Shown here: positions 18,649 through 27,672 of the stretch, in pieces | How the letters are laid out: every line of letters begins with the position of its first letter | Numbering within the stretch: the stretch's first letter is position 1 | DNA from: Thiothrix caldifontis | Lineage (GTDB): Bacteria > Pseudomonadota > Gammaproteobacteria > Thiotrichales > Thiotrichaceae | DNA length: 64,000 nt | NCBI RefSeq assembly: GCF_900107695.1 | Contig: NZ_FNQP01000001.1 | Location: 99,875-163,874 of the forward strand | Reading direction: 5' to 3' | The notes under the pieces: generated by a model | The model's input: only the letters and a program-made list of their open reading frames with translations | Database searches by the model: none | What the model was told of the DNA's origin: nothing | Program-made: the position numbers and the translations under genes

Positions 18649-18930
18649 TCAGGCTGCTTTGTGCTGCGTGACATACTCACGCAGCACCGCGTCCATACGG
18701 GTTTGCCAGCCATCACCTGATGCTTTGAAAAACTCCACCACCTCAGCACTGTAACGGATAGTTACTGATACTTTGGGTGAAACTGCCTTGGGTCGCCCCA
18801 TTGGGCGCATCCGTGCCCAATCTTCTGCGCTGGTTACTTCATAAGTATTTGGGTCAGCCGCAATCCCTGCCCTGATCTGCGCATCTTCCGCATCGTTTGG
18901 GAACATAGTACCCACTTTAAGCTTTGGCAT
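18649..18930 (-). CDS. brnA: BrnA-type antitoxin
   Basis: A 93-residue antitoxin of the BrnA family. The N-terminal toxin-binding part is MPKLKVGTMFPNDAEDAQIRAG, and the C-terminal part is a ribbon-helix-helix-like DNA-binding segment (KVSVTIRYSAEVVEFFKASGDGWQTRMDAVLREYV). BrnA neutralises BrnT and represses the operon. The start at 18930 overlaps the brnT end by 14 nt, as usual for this pair. Confidence 0.93.
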   Translation of the reverse strand: MPKLKVGTMFPNDAEDAQIRAGIAADPNTYEVTSAEDWARMRPMGRPKAVSPKVSVTIRYSAEVVEFFKASGDGWQTRMDAVLREYVTQHKAA

Positions 18931-19186
18931 AATCGTTAATCTCCCGCTTCGTTGCTGTTCGCAAGCTGATCGCTCGCCAGTTTTCATCGTCGATTTCCAC
19001 ATAGACCAGACAATACAGCGTCAGCCCGATATAACCGAAGCCGACCATCCGCCTTTCGCCGTAAGCAAACCGAGTATCCTCACCCGCCACAAACGTATCC
19101 CACTCCAGCCGTTTCGCTTCATTCAGTGAAATCTGGTGGTTGCGGATATTCAGTGCATCCTTTTTCGGGTCACAGGTTACATTCAT
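18917..19186 (-). CDS. brnT: BrnT-type ribonuclease toxin
   Basis: An 89-residue RelE-fold RNase toxin. It has the family order D..K...N..KH (DPKKDALNIRNHQISLNEAKRLEW), then AYGERRMVGFGYIGLTLYCLVYVE and a basic end with AISLRTATKREINDYA, which carries the conserved Arg residues. It is first in the brnTA operon. The pair lies between two copies of the argS 3' end and may have arrived there as a unit. Confidence 0.93.
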   Translation of the reverse strand: MNVTCDPKKDALNIRNHQISLNEAKRLEWDTFVAGEDTRFAYGERRMVGFGYIGLTLYCLVYVEIDDENWRAISLRTATKREINDYAKA

Positions 19187-19230
19187 TGGGGCATCCTTGC
19201 TTTTTACTTAGTGTAACTACAAAAATGAAA

Positions 19231-19280
19231 CCTGTAAACCGGCTTGGGTTTGCTGGAGATTGGGGGTGGAGTGGATGTAA
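19231..19280 (+). repeat. direct repeat copy 2 of the argS 3' end
   Basis: 50 nt aligning with 18592-18643 at 47 of 52 positions (three substitutions, two single-base gaps). It includes the terminal GGATGTAA. An in-frame TAA early in the copy shows it is a decayed, untranslated relic. The lipoprotein stop lies 3 nt further on. Confidence 0.85.
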
Positions 19281-19283
19281 TCG

Positions 19284-19955
19284 TTAAAACGTTACGTCAT
19301 TCCGGTAAAGTGCTGCATTTCGCTGACGCTCTATTTTGAGCAACTCATGAGCTAACATGCTGTTTTCACTGCGAGCACGGGCTTCTCTTGCCATATTGTC
19401 AAAGCGAGTGTGAATATCATGCGATTGTTTGACTTCTGCCCGCATTGATAGAGCTTGAGTTCGGTCTTGCTCTAATGTACTTAATACCTGACTCAGCCTC
19501 AATTTGTCTTTACGATCAATAATGCTGTTTATTTCTCGCGCAAGATTGTCATAGCGCGTATTGATTTCGTGGCTGCTTGGTTTTTGGTAAGCATTGGGGA
19601 TGGCTTTCGGTTGTTTAGAGATGGAGACGGTCTGTTGATGAGCATAGGTTGCTACAAGTGTGTTGCGGTTAGCGCGAACTTGTTCTATGGAAATAACTTT
19701 TTCCGGTGAGTCGCACGCTTTATCGGTGTATACCGTGCTGTCATTCGGAGATGTACATTTGTAAACACGTTTGCCCGTTTGCTGTTGTGTAGATGAAGCA
19801 GGGCGTTGGGCGGGTATTATAGTGTTGTGTTGCTGTACAGCCATTGATGTTGGAGTAAGGCTTGTTGAGGCTGTTGTTATTTCTGTCTTATTTTCAGCAT
19901 CTGCCTGACAGCCAGCCAATACAGTAATAAAAATGATTAAAATGCTGTTTTTCAT
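19284..19955 (-). CDS. DUF4124-like lipoprotein with helical tail
   Basis: A 223-residue predicted lipoprotein: signal peptide MKNSILIIFITVLAGC with lipobox LAGC (Cys16). After a Ser/Thr/Gln linker, residues ~62-90 match the DUF4124 pattern (KRVYKCTSPNDSTVYTDKAC), a small disulfide-linked fold common in gammaproteobacterial envelope proteins. The rest is helical and contains an internal duplication: INTRYDNLAREINSI and IHTRFDNMAREARAR, about 45 residues apart. AGGAAAAAC precedes the ATG. Function is unknown. It is flanked by repeats of the argS 3' end. Confidence 0.7.
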   Translation of the reverse strand: MKNSILIIFITVLAGCQADAENKTEITTASTSLTPTSMAVQQHNTIIPAQRPASSTQQQTGKRVYKCTSPNDSTVYTDKACDSPEKVISIEQVRANRNTLVATYAHQQTVSISKQPKAIPNAYQKPSSHEINTRYDNLAREINSIIDRKDKLRLSQVLSTLEQDRTQALSMRAEVKQSHDIHTRFDNMAREARARSENSMLAHELLKIERQRNAALYRNDVTF

Positions 19956-19981
19956 GTTTTTCCTATTGATAACCAGCGGTA

Positions 19982-20002
19982 GGGGTGTTGGAGCGGATGT
20001 AA
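19982..20002 (+). repeat. direct repeat copy 3 (last 21 nt of argS)
   Basis: An exact 21/21 match to 18623-18643, ending in GGATGTAA and immediately followed by the minus-strand pilU stop codon. It marks the likely original argS/pilU junction. Confidence 0.85.
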
Positions 20003-21175
20003 TTACGTCAATTCTGCTTCCGGTTTCGGCTGTAATGACAGTTTCGCCATGAAGTCATCATCTGCCGCCTTGGGCTTTGCCTCCGGCGCAGGTGCTGCCG
20101 GACGCGGCTTATTCAAGTTTCCTGATAGGTTAATCTTCAGTTTCAAATTGCTAGGCGAATCGGCATTGCGCAAGGTTTCCGCCAGTGAAATTTGCCCTGC
20201 GAGATATAGCTTGTAAAGGTGGCTGTCGAAGGTTTGCATCCCCTGTTCTTCGGACTTTTCCATGATCTCCTTGATGGCATGGACATCGCCTTTCATGATC
20301 AGGTCACGCACCATTGGTGTGCCGAGCAGGATTTCGATGGCGGCAACGCGCTTGCCATCCACGGTGGGGATCAGGCGTTGCGAGACAAAAGCTTTGAGGT
20401 TGAGGGATAAATCCATCAGCAATTGGTGGCGGCGTTCTTCGGGGAAGAAGTTGATAATGCGGTCGAGGGCTTGGTTAGCGTTATTGGCGTGCAGGGTGGA
20501 AAGGCACAGATGCCCGGTTTCAGCGAAGGCTAGGGCGTGTTCCATCGTTTCTTGGGCGCGAATTTCGCCGATTAAAATCACGTCGGGGGCTTGGCGCAGG
20601 GTATTTTTCAGCGCGTCTTCGTAGCTGTCGGTGTCTACGCCGACTTCGCGCTGGTTAATGATGCATTTTTTGTGCGGATGCACGTATTCCACTGGATCTT
20701 CGATGGTGATGATGTGTCCATCCGCACTGGCGTTGCGGTGGTCGATCAGTGCGGCGAGTGAGGTGGATTTGCCGGAACCTGTGCCGCCGACGAACAGGAT
20801 TAGTCCGCGTTTTTCCATGATCACGTCTTTCAACACTTGCGGTAAACCGAGTTTGTCAGCGTTGGGAATTTCCGTCTTGATATTGCGGATCACCATGGCG
20901 ATTTTATGGCGTTGCTTGAAGATATTGACGCGGAAACGTCCGATGCCTTCTTCGCTGATGGCGAGGTTCATTTCCGGTTTCTTTTCAAACTGTTGCTGTT
21001 GTTCGGGGTTCATCAGCTCGTAAGCCATTGCTTTGAGCATGTCAGGCGTCATGATGACTTTATCGACGGCTTTGAGTTTGCCTTGGAATTTGGCTTTGGG
21101 TTCGAGATCGGCGGTTAAATACAGGTCGGAGCCGTCGTAATGGGCGAGGATGCGTAGATAGTCTTTGAGTTTCAT
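20003..21175 (-). CDS. pilU: type IV pilus twitching ATPase PilU
   Basis: A 390-residue PilT/PilU-family hexameric ATPase that drives pilus retraction. Walker A GGTGSGKSTS is at ~132, the Asp box EDPVEYVHP, Walker B DVILIGEIRAQETM and the His box STLHANNANQALDRI follow. The length and the C-terminal extension (KPRPAAPAPEAKPKAADDDFMAKLSL) favour PilU over PilT; PilU tails are longer. AAGGAA precedes the ATG. No pilT is next to it in this window, although the two are often neighbours. Confidence 0.93.
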   Translation of the reverse strand: MKLKDYLRILAHYDGSDLYLTADLEPKAKFQGKLKAVDKVIMTPDMLKAMAYELMNPEQQQQFEKKPEMNLAISEEGIGRFRVNIFKQRHKIAMVIRNIKTEIPNADKLGLPQVLKDVIMEKRGLILFVGGTGSGKSTSLAALIDHRNASADGHIITIEDPVEYVHPHKKCIINQREVGVDTDSYEDALKNTLRQAPDVILIGEIRAQETMEHALAFAETGHLCLSTLHANNANQALDRIINFFPEERRHQLLMDLSLNLKAFVSQRLIPTVDGKRVAAIEILLGTPMVRDLIMKGDVHAIKEIMEKSEEQGMQTFDSHLYKLYLAGQISLAETLRNADSPSNLKLKINLSGNLNKPRPAAPAPEAKPKAADDDFMAKLSLQPKPEAELT

Positions 21176-21230
21176 CAGGTATTTCCTTTATTGTTATGGA
21201 TTTTTGTCGCCATTATAGCAGTAAAACCTT

Positions 21231-21929
21231 ATGCGTTTAGATCAGTTCGTCAGTCAAGCCGCCGCTATTACGCGGGTGGATGCGCAACAAGCGATCCGTC
21301 GCGGTTGGGTGGATGTTGAAGGTAAAACCATCACCAAAACCGCTACGCACATTGACCCATCAGCAGTCGTGACCTTGGATGACGTGTTGATTACGTTGCC
21401 TGGTGATATTTATGTGATGCTACATAAACCGGCAGGTGTAGTGAGTGCAAGGGAAGACCCTGAGCATCCCACGGTGTTGGATTTGATTGATCATCCACAC
21501 CGCAAAACGCTGCATGTGGTGGGTCGGCTGGACAAGGATACGACGGGTTTGTTGTTACTTACCAATGACGGCGATTGGTCGCACCGGATTTCTGCGCCGA
21601 AACACCATGTGCCAAAAACGTATCTGGCGACGTTGGCGTGGGAATTGACGGAAGCGGGAGCGCAAGCGTTGCGTGCGGGGGTGCAATTGCACGGGGAGAA
21701 GGGGTTGACCAAACCGGCGGAGGTGGAGATTTTACCGGACAATCAGGCGCGGATTACGATTTCGGAAGGTAAGTACCATCAGGTGAAACGCATGTTTGCG
21801 GCGGTGGGGAATCGCGTGGAGGTGTTGCATCGGGAGCGGATTGGTGGGCTGGTGTTGGATGATGAACTCCCGCCGGGTGGGTGGCGGGAGTTGCGTGATC
21901 AGGAAGCGCGTGACCTTATGGCGATGTGA
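21231..21929 (+). CDS. rsuA: 16S rRNA pseudouridine(516) synthase RsuA
   Basis: A 232-residue enzyme that isomerises U516 of 16S rRNA. The N-terminal S4-like RNA-binding domain (MRLDQFVSQAAAITRVDAQQAIRRGWVDV) is followed by the catalytic motif GRLDKDTTGLLLLTNDG with Asp101, and KYHQVKRMFAAVGN near the end. It is RsuA rather than RluE/RluB by length and the S4 domain. The stop lies 14 nt inside the convergent CAP-lipoprotein gene. Confidence 0.93.
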   Translation: MRLDQFVSQAAAITRVDAQQAIRRGWVDVEGKTITKTATHIDPSAVVTLDDVLITLPGDIYVMLHKPAGVVSAREDPEHPTVLDLIDHPHRKTLHVVGRLDKDTTGLLLLTNDGDWSHRISAPKHHVPKTYLATLAWELTEAGAQALRAGVQLHGEKGLTKPAEVEILPDNQARITISEGKYHQVKRMFAAVGNRVEVLHRERIGGLVLDDELPPGGWRELRDQEARDLMAM

Positions 21930-24849
21930 AATTCGCGGTTAGGGTTTTTGCTTCCGTCATGGTCACTCTGCAAGTCGTAGACGTGGTGCAACTGGTTGCG
22001 CCTGCGCCTGTCCAGCCGGTAAAGCGTGAGCCAGTGACGGGTTTGGCGTAAAGTGAAATAATCTTTCCTGTCACCATTGCTTCGCTACAGTCTGTCCCAC
22101 AGTCGATCAAGCTGACAGGAGAACTGGTCACTTTACCCATACCCGTACCTACGATACCCACTGTTAGTGGCACTAAAGGTCTAAACGTCGCAGTGACGGT
22201 TTTGCTTGCCGAAAATGCACTGACGGTGCAGGTATTGCCGGTGACAGCGCTACACCCAGCCCAACTGTACAAGCCGTAGCCGCTGGCAGGTGTGGCAGTC
22301 AGCGTAATGGTGGCTTGATTAGGATAGGCTTGGGAACACGCCGTTCCGCAGTTAATAGCGCCATCGGTGCTGGTGATAGTGCCGCTACCGACGGTTTTTG
22401 CAGTTAACACTAGATCGAAATGAGCCGTCAGGGTTTTTGCTTCCGTCATGGTCACTCTGCAAGTCGTAGACGTGGTGCAACTGGTTGCGCCTGCGCCTGT
22501 CCAGCCGGTAAAGCGTGAGCCAGTGACGGGTTTGGCGTAAAGCGATATGACCCTGCCAGTGATCACGGGTTCCTCGCAATCGGTTCCGCAGTTAATACCA
22601 GTGATGGAACTCGTGATGGTGCCACTGCCGGTTCCTGTCTTATTAACGTTAAGCGCATACGTTCCGGTTGAGGCGGCGGTGGTGCTGGTGAAAGTACCCG
22701 TTACGCCACCAATGCTGAGTGTCGTATTGGTGCTGCTTGAGTAATTCGCCGATGAGGTGTGTTGCACCCGTACAGTGTTACCATTATTAACTAAACCGGC
22801 AGCGTTGGTGAAAGCACCACCGTTGATGCTATAGCTTCCCCCCGATACGCTGATCGCAGCACCAGTATTGATACCACTGACTGTAATGGCGTTAGAGGTG
22901 ATAACCGTGGAACGGGCTACCGCTGTTTGTGCTGAGAAACTAAAAGCGTTGGGTTGGGTATCAACGGCGGCAGAAGTTTCGTTGTAAAGTAATGACCCCC
23001 AAGCAAGCCCCGGATAACCTGCCCATGGGATGACCCGTGCCGTTAAAGCATAACGTTTGCCGCTAACTGGCGTGAAGCTAAAGTTGGTGTTGCTACCTGT
23101 ATTCTGAATGTTTTCAGCAACACTCTGTTGAGCATTCGTAATTTGCACATTATCGACCAAGAAACTAACATTAGTACCAGTGCCGAGGTAGCGGTATCCC
23201 GTATGTCGGTATTGCGCCCTGAACTTCACCAGTTTATTAGCGTAGGCACTCAGTGAAATACTTTTGGTTGAGAAAGCAGTTTCTTCAACACTTCCAGAAT
23301 TTGTACCGGTTTTGCTGTAAATGTCCTGCCAGCTTGCACCACCATCCAGACTGATTTGCATGGCTGCGGTTTGCTCGTTGGTTGCCAAGCCTAATTTAGA
23401 GTCAAACTGCAATACACTGTTTGAGGAGGGGATATAAATTCGCGGAAATTCAACCGTTTCAGACTCGGTGGCAGGTGCGAGACGGTAAACATTTGTGCCA
23501 TTCGTGCCGCTGCCGGAATAGACCAAGGTATAAGAGCTATCAGTGCCATCGGTGACGTTCAGGCTACCGGTTTCCGCATTGTATACGCCGGTCGCGGCAG
23601 CAATTTCGGCGATGTAAGCTTCGTATTGTTGAGCAAACGCTACCGGATTAAAGGTATAAGTGGCAGGTGTATTCGCAGGTGGTGAAGTGCTACCGCTGAC
23701 TGTGACTTGCTCTTCTCCTACACCGGCTGTTTGTGGATCAAAGACAGTGACGGTGTAAGTAAAACTGCGTGGGCTGCCGCCGACAATAACATTACTCACG
23801 GTGACTTGGTAACTGGTATCGGTGGTTGGCTTAGGCCAAGTTTGGCTTTGGCTTGCCGTCATATTGTTAGGTCGCCACACCAAGGTGTTTTCGCCATAGC
23901 CGTTTGCAACCGTTTCGAGTGCCACGGGAATACTGGTTCCGCCTTGGGTCATGCTAACCGTCGCATTGGTAAAATTAGCACTAGGGTAAGAAAAAGACCA
24001 ACGCACAGGAACGACTGGGTAAGGGTTAAAACCTTTCGTTGGCCAAGCAATAAAGTCATCGCGGGTGGCAGGGCGAGTGCTGTACGCATTGCCATCAAAT
24101 ACCCAAATCGCATTGGCAGCAGCGAGCGAGCCAACTTTGGGTACGTCCCCTGTTCCCATGGTTTGGGTCTGTGGATGTAGCAACCAACGCCGATGCCCAA
24201 CGACGTGATTGCCAGTGCCATTGTCCTGAATCTGACCGTCTACGGCATTCCAAGCATTGTGACCCCAGGAAATGTTAGAACTGCCCGCCGCAGTGGCACC
24301 ATCAGCAGTATAGCAATTCCAAGAGGAAGGCGGATTATGGCTCAGGCTATTGTTGGCACTCATCATCAATGCAGCTTGTTGGGCTTTGGCATTAAAGGTG
24401 GCATTTAAGGTGATATTGGCTGGTACACCTGCCATTGCCCGGAAATAATTGATACGGGCAAGCACCGCATCTTTGAATTCACTGCTGGTTGTACCCGGTG
24501 TACAGGTGCTGTGGTTGCCTGTCCATGCCATCGGTGTATTGTTTGAAGCCAAATAAACGCTGTTGTAAAATGCTCTGGCTAATTGGCGATTGCTGGGGTC
24601 AATAGCCCAGCCGCCCGTATTGGATGCGGGGACACGCCATGCCTGTTCGGGTTCATCGGAAAAGTGATGAGGTTGTAGCCCAGGATACGGCAGGGCATCA
24701 CCTAGTAGAACGGAGCCGGATAATGAGGATTCTGTTTTAGCTTGCCCCGGAGAAAATGTTTGTCCGCTTTCTTTTTGACAAGCGGACAATAATACCATTG
24801 ACGTTACCACCAGTATGGTAAACGCTTTAAACCTTCTGAAGACACTCAT
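21916..24849 (-). CDS. CAP/SCP-domain lipoprotein with C-terminal InlB-B-like repeats
   Basis: A 977-residue predicted lipoprotein (lipobox LLSAC, Cys24). Residues ~120-350 form a CAP/SCP domain (VLARINYFRAMAGVPANI, AQQAALMMSANNSLSHNP, GHRRWLLHP). Beta-sandwich modules follow, one with the pattern of a choice-of-anchor or discoidin-like domain (DNVQITNAQ). The last ~270 residues carry four repeats of the divergent InlB B-repeat kind (ISLYAKPVTGSRFTGWTG, SCTTSTTCRVTMTEAKTLTAHF). Two of these are encoded by a perfect 113-bp duplicate. It is likely surface exposed and may bind or modify a partner; bacterial CAP proteins have no uniform activity. Confidence 0.83.
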   Translation of the reverse strand: MSVFRRFKAFTILVVTSMVLLSACQKESGQTFSPGQAKTESSLSGSVLLGDALPYPGLQPHHFSDEPEQAWRVPASNTGGWAIDPSNRQLARAFYNSVYLASNNTPMAWTGNHSTCTPGTTSSEFKDAVLARINYFRAMAGVPANITLNATFNAKAQQAALMMSANNSLSHNPPSSWNCYTADGATAAGSSNISWGHNAWNAVDGQIQDNGTGNHVVGHRRWLLHPQTQTMGTGDVPKVGSLAAANAIWVFDGNAYSTRPATRDDFIAWPTKGFNPYPVVPVRWSFSYPSANFTNATVSMTQGGTSIPVALETVANGYGENTLVWRPNNMTASQSQTWPKPTTDTSYQVTVSNVIVGGSPRSFTYTVTVFDPQTAGVGEEQVTVSGSTSPPANTPATYTFNPVAFAQQYEAYIAEIAAATGVYNAETGSLNVTDGTDSSYTLVYSGSGTNGTNVYRLAPATESETVEFPRIYIPSSNSVLQFDSKLGLATNEQTAAMQISLDGGASWQDIYSKTGTNSGSVEETAFSTKSISLSAYANKLVKFRAQYRHTGYRYLGTGTNVSFLVDNVQITNAQQSVAENIQNTGSNTNFSFTPVSGKRYALTARVIPWAGYPGLAWGSLLYNETSAAVDTQPNAFSFSAQTAVARSTVITSNAITVSGINTGAAISVSGGSYSINGGAFTNAAGLVNNGNTVRVQHTSSANYSSSTNTTLSIGGVTGTFTSTTAASTGTYALNVNKTGTGSGTITSSITGINCGTDCEEPVITGRVISLYAKPVTGSRFTGWTGAGATSCTTSTTCRVTMTEAKTLTAHFDLVLTAKTVGSGTITSTDGAINCGTACSQAYPNQATITLTATPASGYGLYSWAGCSAVTGNTCTVSAFSASKTVTATFRPLVPLTVGIVGTGMGKVTSSPVSLIDCGTDCSEAMVTGKIISLYAKPVTGSRFTGWTGAGATSCTTSTTCRVTMTEAKTLTANFTSP
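21941..22053. repeat. 113-bp perfect direct repeat, copy 1
   Basis: Identical by eye to 22430-22542. It encodes the C-terminal repeat unit around KPVTGSRFTGWTGAG of the CAP lipoprotein. The flanks diverge at once, so recent gene conversion or duplication is likely. Confidence 0.9.
22430..22542. repeat. 113-bp perfect direct repeat, copy 2
   Basis: The partner of 21941-22053, 489 bp away in the same gene and orientation. Confidence 0.9.
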
Positions 24850-24994
24850 AGCCTATTCCCCCATTGATGTAACTAACCGATGCCCTTAGCCAATCAATAG
24901 AATGGTAAATGAATTGGCTATTAAATAAGCTTAATCATAAGATTTATATTGATTTCATACAAGTAGTTAATAAAAATTTTAATTAATAAAAGTT

Positions 24995-26506
24995 TTAGCC
25001 CAAAAACCGCTGATATGCCGGGTTCTCCGTCTCATCCCAATACTCATACCCCAGCTTCTCTAGGAACTCGCAGAATTCGCCGCGTTCCTGTTCCGGCACT
25101 TGTATCCCCACCAACACGCGCCCGAAATCTGAACCGTGATTGCGGTAATGGAACAGACTGATATTCCACCCCGCGCTCATGCTGGTGAGGAAATGCAGCA
25201 ACGCGCCGGGGCGTTCGGGGAAGGTGAAACGGTACAGCACTTCATGCTCTGCACCATTAGAATGCCCGCCCACCATGTAACGCAGGTGAATTTTTGCCAC
25301 CTCGTTATCGGTCAAATCGGTGACGGAATAGCCTTTCGCCTGCAAATCGCCTAGTAAGGTAGCACGTTCGGATTTACCGGCAATTTTTACCCCCGCAAAC
25401 ACCTGAGCATCCCGTGCATCGGCATAACGGTAGTTGAATTCGGTGATCGGGCGGTTGCTAATGTCGTGGCAAAATTCGCGGAAACTGCCCGGTCTTTCAG
25501 GAATCGTTACCGCCAGCAACATTTCGCGTCCCTCGCCCAACTCGGCACGTTCGGCGACGTGGCGTAAACGGTCGAAGTTAATATTCGCGCCGCTGGCCGT
25601 CGCAATCAGGTGTTTGCCTTGAATGTTTTCGCGTGCCACATATTTTTTGATGCCTGCCACGGCTAACGCGCCCGCTGGTTCGAGCAAGGTGCGGGTGTCT
25701 TCAAATACGTCTTTGATGGCGGCACATGTTTCGTCCGTGCTGACTAAAATCACTTCATCAACAATGTGTTTGGCAATCTCGAAGGTGTTTTCACCGATCA
25801 GTTTGACCGCAGCACCATCCGCAAATGTGCCGACTTGCGCCAGTTGCACCCGTTCGCCCGCTGCTAAGGAGGCGTGCAAGGTGGGGGCTTCTTCGTGTTC
25901 TACGCCGATGATTTTGATGTGGGGGTAGAGGTATTTGAGGTAACTGCCCACGCCTGCAATCAAGCCGCCGCCGCCAACGCATAGGAATACCGCTTCAATC
26001 GGGTCGGAATGTTGGCGCAAAATTTCCATACCAATCGTACCTTGCCCTGCGATCACATCGAGATCGTCGAAGGGATGCACGAAAGTCATGTGATGTTCGC
26101 GCTCTAGCTCACGAGCGTAAGCATAGGCTTCGTCATAAGAATTGCCATGCAACACCGCATTACCGCCAAAGGCTTTCACCGCGTTTACCTTGATGTCGGG
26201 GGTGGTGACAGGCATGACGATGGTGGTTTTAATGCCGAGTTTTGAACCGGAAAGTGCCACACCTTGTGCGTGATTGCCCGCAGAAGCCGCAACCACACCG
26301 TGGGCGCGTTCTTCTGGCGATAGCAAAAACATTTTATTGAATGCGCCGCGCAGTTTGAAGGAAAACACTGGCTGCAAGTCTTCGCGCTTGAGGTAAATTT
26401 CATTACTCAAGCGGGTACTCAAGCTACGCGCCCGTTCCAGCGGGGTTTCGATAGCCACGTCGTAGACGCGGGCGGTGAGAATGCGTTTTATCAGGGATTT
26501 GCTCAT
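24995..26506 (-). CDS. ilvA: threonine ammonia-lyase (biosynthetic threonine deaminase)
   Basis: A 503-residue PLP enzyme that converts threonine to 2-oxobutanoate, the first step of isoleucine synthesis. The PLP lysine is K51 in [22 protein letters not shown] and the glycine loop [13 protein letters not shown] are present. Two C-terminal ACT-like regulatory domains (~330-503, e.g. [14 protein letters not shown] and [14 protein letters not shown]) make it the long, isoleucine-inhibited form. The 145 bp between it and the CAP-lipoprotein start is AT-rich, with no gene seen. Confidence 0.97.
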   Translation of the reverse strand: MSKSLIKRILTARVYDVAIETPLERARSLSTRLSNEIYLKREDLQPVFSFKLRGAFNKMFLLSPEERAHGVVAASAGNHAQGVALSGSKLGIKTTIVMPVTTPDIKVNAVKAFGGNAVLHGNSYDEAYAYARELEREHHMTFVHPFDDLDVIAGQGTIGMEILRQHSDPIEAVFLCVGGGGLIAGVGSYLKYLYPHIKIIGVEHEEAPTLHASLAAGERVQLAQVGTFADGAAVKLIGENTFEIAKHIVDEVILVSTDETCAAIKDVFEDTRTLLEPAGALAVAGIKKYVARENIQGKHLIATASGANINFDRLRHVAERAELGEGREMLLAVTIPERPGSFREFCHDISNRPITEFNYRYADARDAQVFAGVKIAGKSERATLLGDLQAKGYSVTDLTDNEVAKIHLRYMVGGHSNGAEHEVLYRFTFPERPGALLHFLTSMSAGWNISLFHYRNHGSDFGRVLVGIQVPEQERGEFCEFLEKLGYEYWDETENPAYQRFLG

Positions 26507-26599
26507 AATTCCAACTTTTGCGGCTCTGCCTTTACGTGGCGGTTAGTATATTGCAAACTCAGGTTTGAGAAAGATTTTTACAACATCACAGGAACGTTT

Positions 26600-27256
26600 A
26601 TGAACCAAGACGCTATGAAAAAAGCGGCAGCAGAAGCCGCACTCGCCTATGTACAACCCGGTATGATTGTGGGGATCGGCACAGGGTCTACCGCCAACCA
26701 TTTCATTGACCTGCTGGCAGGCATCAAGCACAAAGTCGAAGCGACCGTTGCCAGTTCCATCGCCAGTGCGCAGCGCTTGGAAAGCCACGGGATTCGGGTG
26801 CTGGACTTGAACGAGGCAGGGCAATTGTCCTTGTATGTGGACGGTGCGGACGAGTCTAACGAACACTTGCACCTAGTCAAAGGCGGCGGCGGTGCTTTGA
26901 CCCGTGAAAAGATTGTGGCAGGCGCAAGCGATAAATTTGTATGCATCGCCGATGACACCAAGCTGGTGAAAACCTTGGGCAAATTCCCCTTACCGATTGA
27001 AGTGATCCCGATGGCGCAAGCCTTGGTGGCAAGGGAAATGGTGAAGCTGGGGGGTAATCCCGTGTTGCGTGCCGGTTTTACCACTGACAATGGCAATATT
27101 ATTCTGGATGTACACGGCTTGGAAATCACCAACCCGGTCGAGATGGAAAACCGTCTCAACCAGATTCCGGGCGTGGTTACCAATGGCTTATTTGCTATTC
27201 GCCCAGCCGATGTGCTGATTTTGGGCGGGGCAAACGGCGTGCGTACCTTGGTCTAA
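26600..27256 (+). CDS. rpiA: ribose-5-phosphate isomerase A
   Basis: A 218-residue enzyme of the pentose phosphate and Calvin pathways. Motifs are [37 protein letters not shown] (catalytic Glu) and the C-terminal [16 protein letters not shown]. It is divergent from ilvA with a 93-bp gap. It ends 4 nt into the convergent lipoprotein gene. Confidence 0.97.
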   Translation: MNQDAMKKAAAEAALAYVQPGMIVGIGTGSTANHFIDLLAGIKHKVEATVASSIASAQRLESHGIRVLDLNEAGQLSLYVDGADESNEHLHLVKGGGGALTREKIVAGASDKFVCIADDTKLVKTLGKFPLPIEVIPMAQALVAREMVKLGGNPVLRAGFTTDNGNIILDVHGLEITNPVEMENRLNQIPGVVTNGLFAIRPADVLILGGANGVRTLV

Positions 27257-27672
27257 CGGCAAGCCGCTAACATCACCCGATTCCATTTCGCGGAATAATC
27301 TAATGCCACCGCCAAGTAACGGCGGTGGTTTTCCCCGTATAACGCATCTGTTACCCCATCCAAGCATTCTGTTGGGCAGTTGTCGCGTACTTGTGCGAAT
27401 ACCTCAGGCGCAATGCCGGGTACGGTGCTGCTGCGCCCTGCATTGCACAAAAAATAGCGATTGCCTTGGCTGATGGCGGCTTTGGCTTCCGCTTCTGGGT
27501 TACGTGCTTTGAGCAGGGGCAATTGCTCGGCAAAATAGCGTTCCTTACTGGCGCTGATCTCCTCAACAGAAGGTACATGAAACCCTTGTGTTTTCTGTGG
27601 AATGGGCTGTGGGGGAGGCTGGCAGGCAGTAAGACCACCAACACAGAGTATACTCAGTAAAGTCACTTTCAT
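27253..27672 (-). CDS. small lipoprotein downstream of the M12 protease
   Basis: A 139-residue predicted lipoprotein: [17 protein letters not shown] with lipobox LTAC (Cys17). The start at 27672 overlaps the stop of the protease gene by one base (TAATG), which signals translational coupling. Four further Cys ([21 protein letters not shown]) could form disulfides in the periplasm. It has no recognised family. Coupling to the secreted metalloprotease suggests a role in its maturation, anchoring or inhibition; this is inference. Confidence 0.72.
   Translation of the reverse strand: MKVTLLSILCVGGLTACQPPPQPIPQKTQGFHVPSVEEISASKERYFAEQLPLLKARNPEAEAKAAISQGNRYFLCNAGRSSTVPGIAPEVFAQVRDNCPTECLDGVTDALYGENHRRYLAVALDYSAKWNRVMLAACR

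Noticed and set aside
26507-26599. Possible ilvA leader or attenuator, or riboswitch
   Set aside because: No leader peptide rich in Ile/Val/Leu/Thr and no paired terminator/antiterminator seen in the 93-bp gap.
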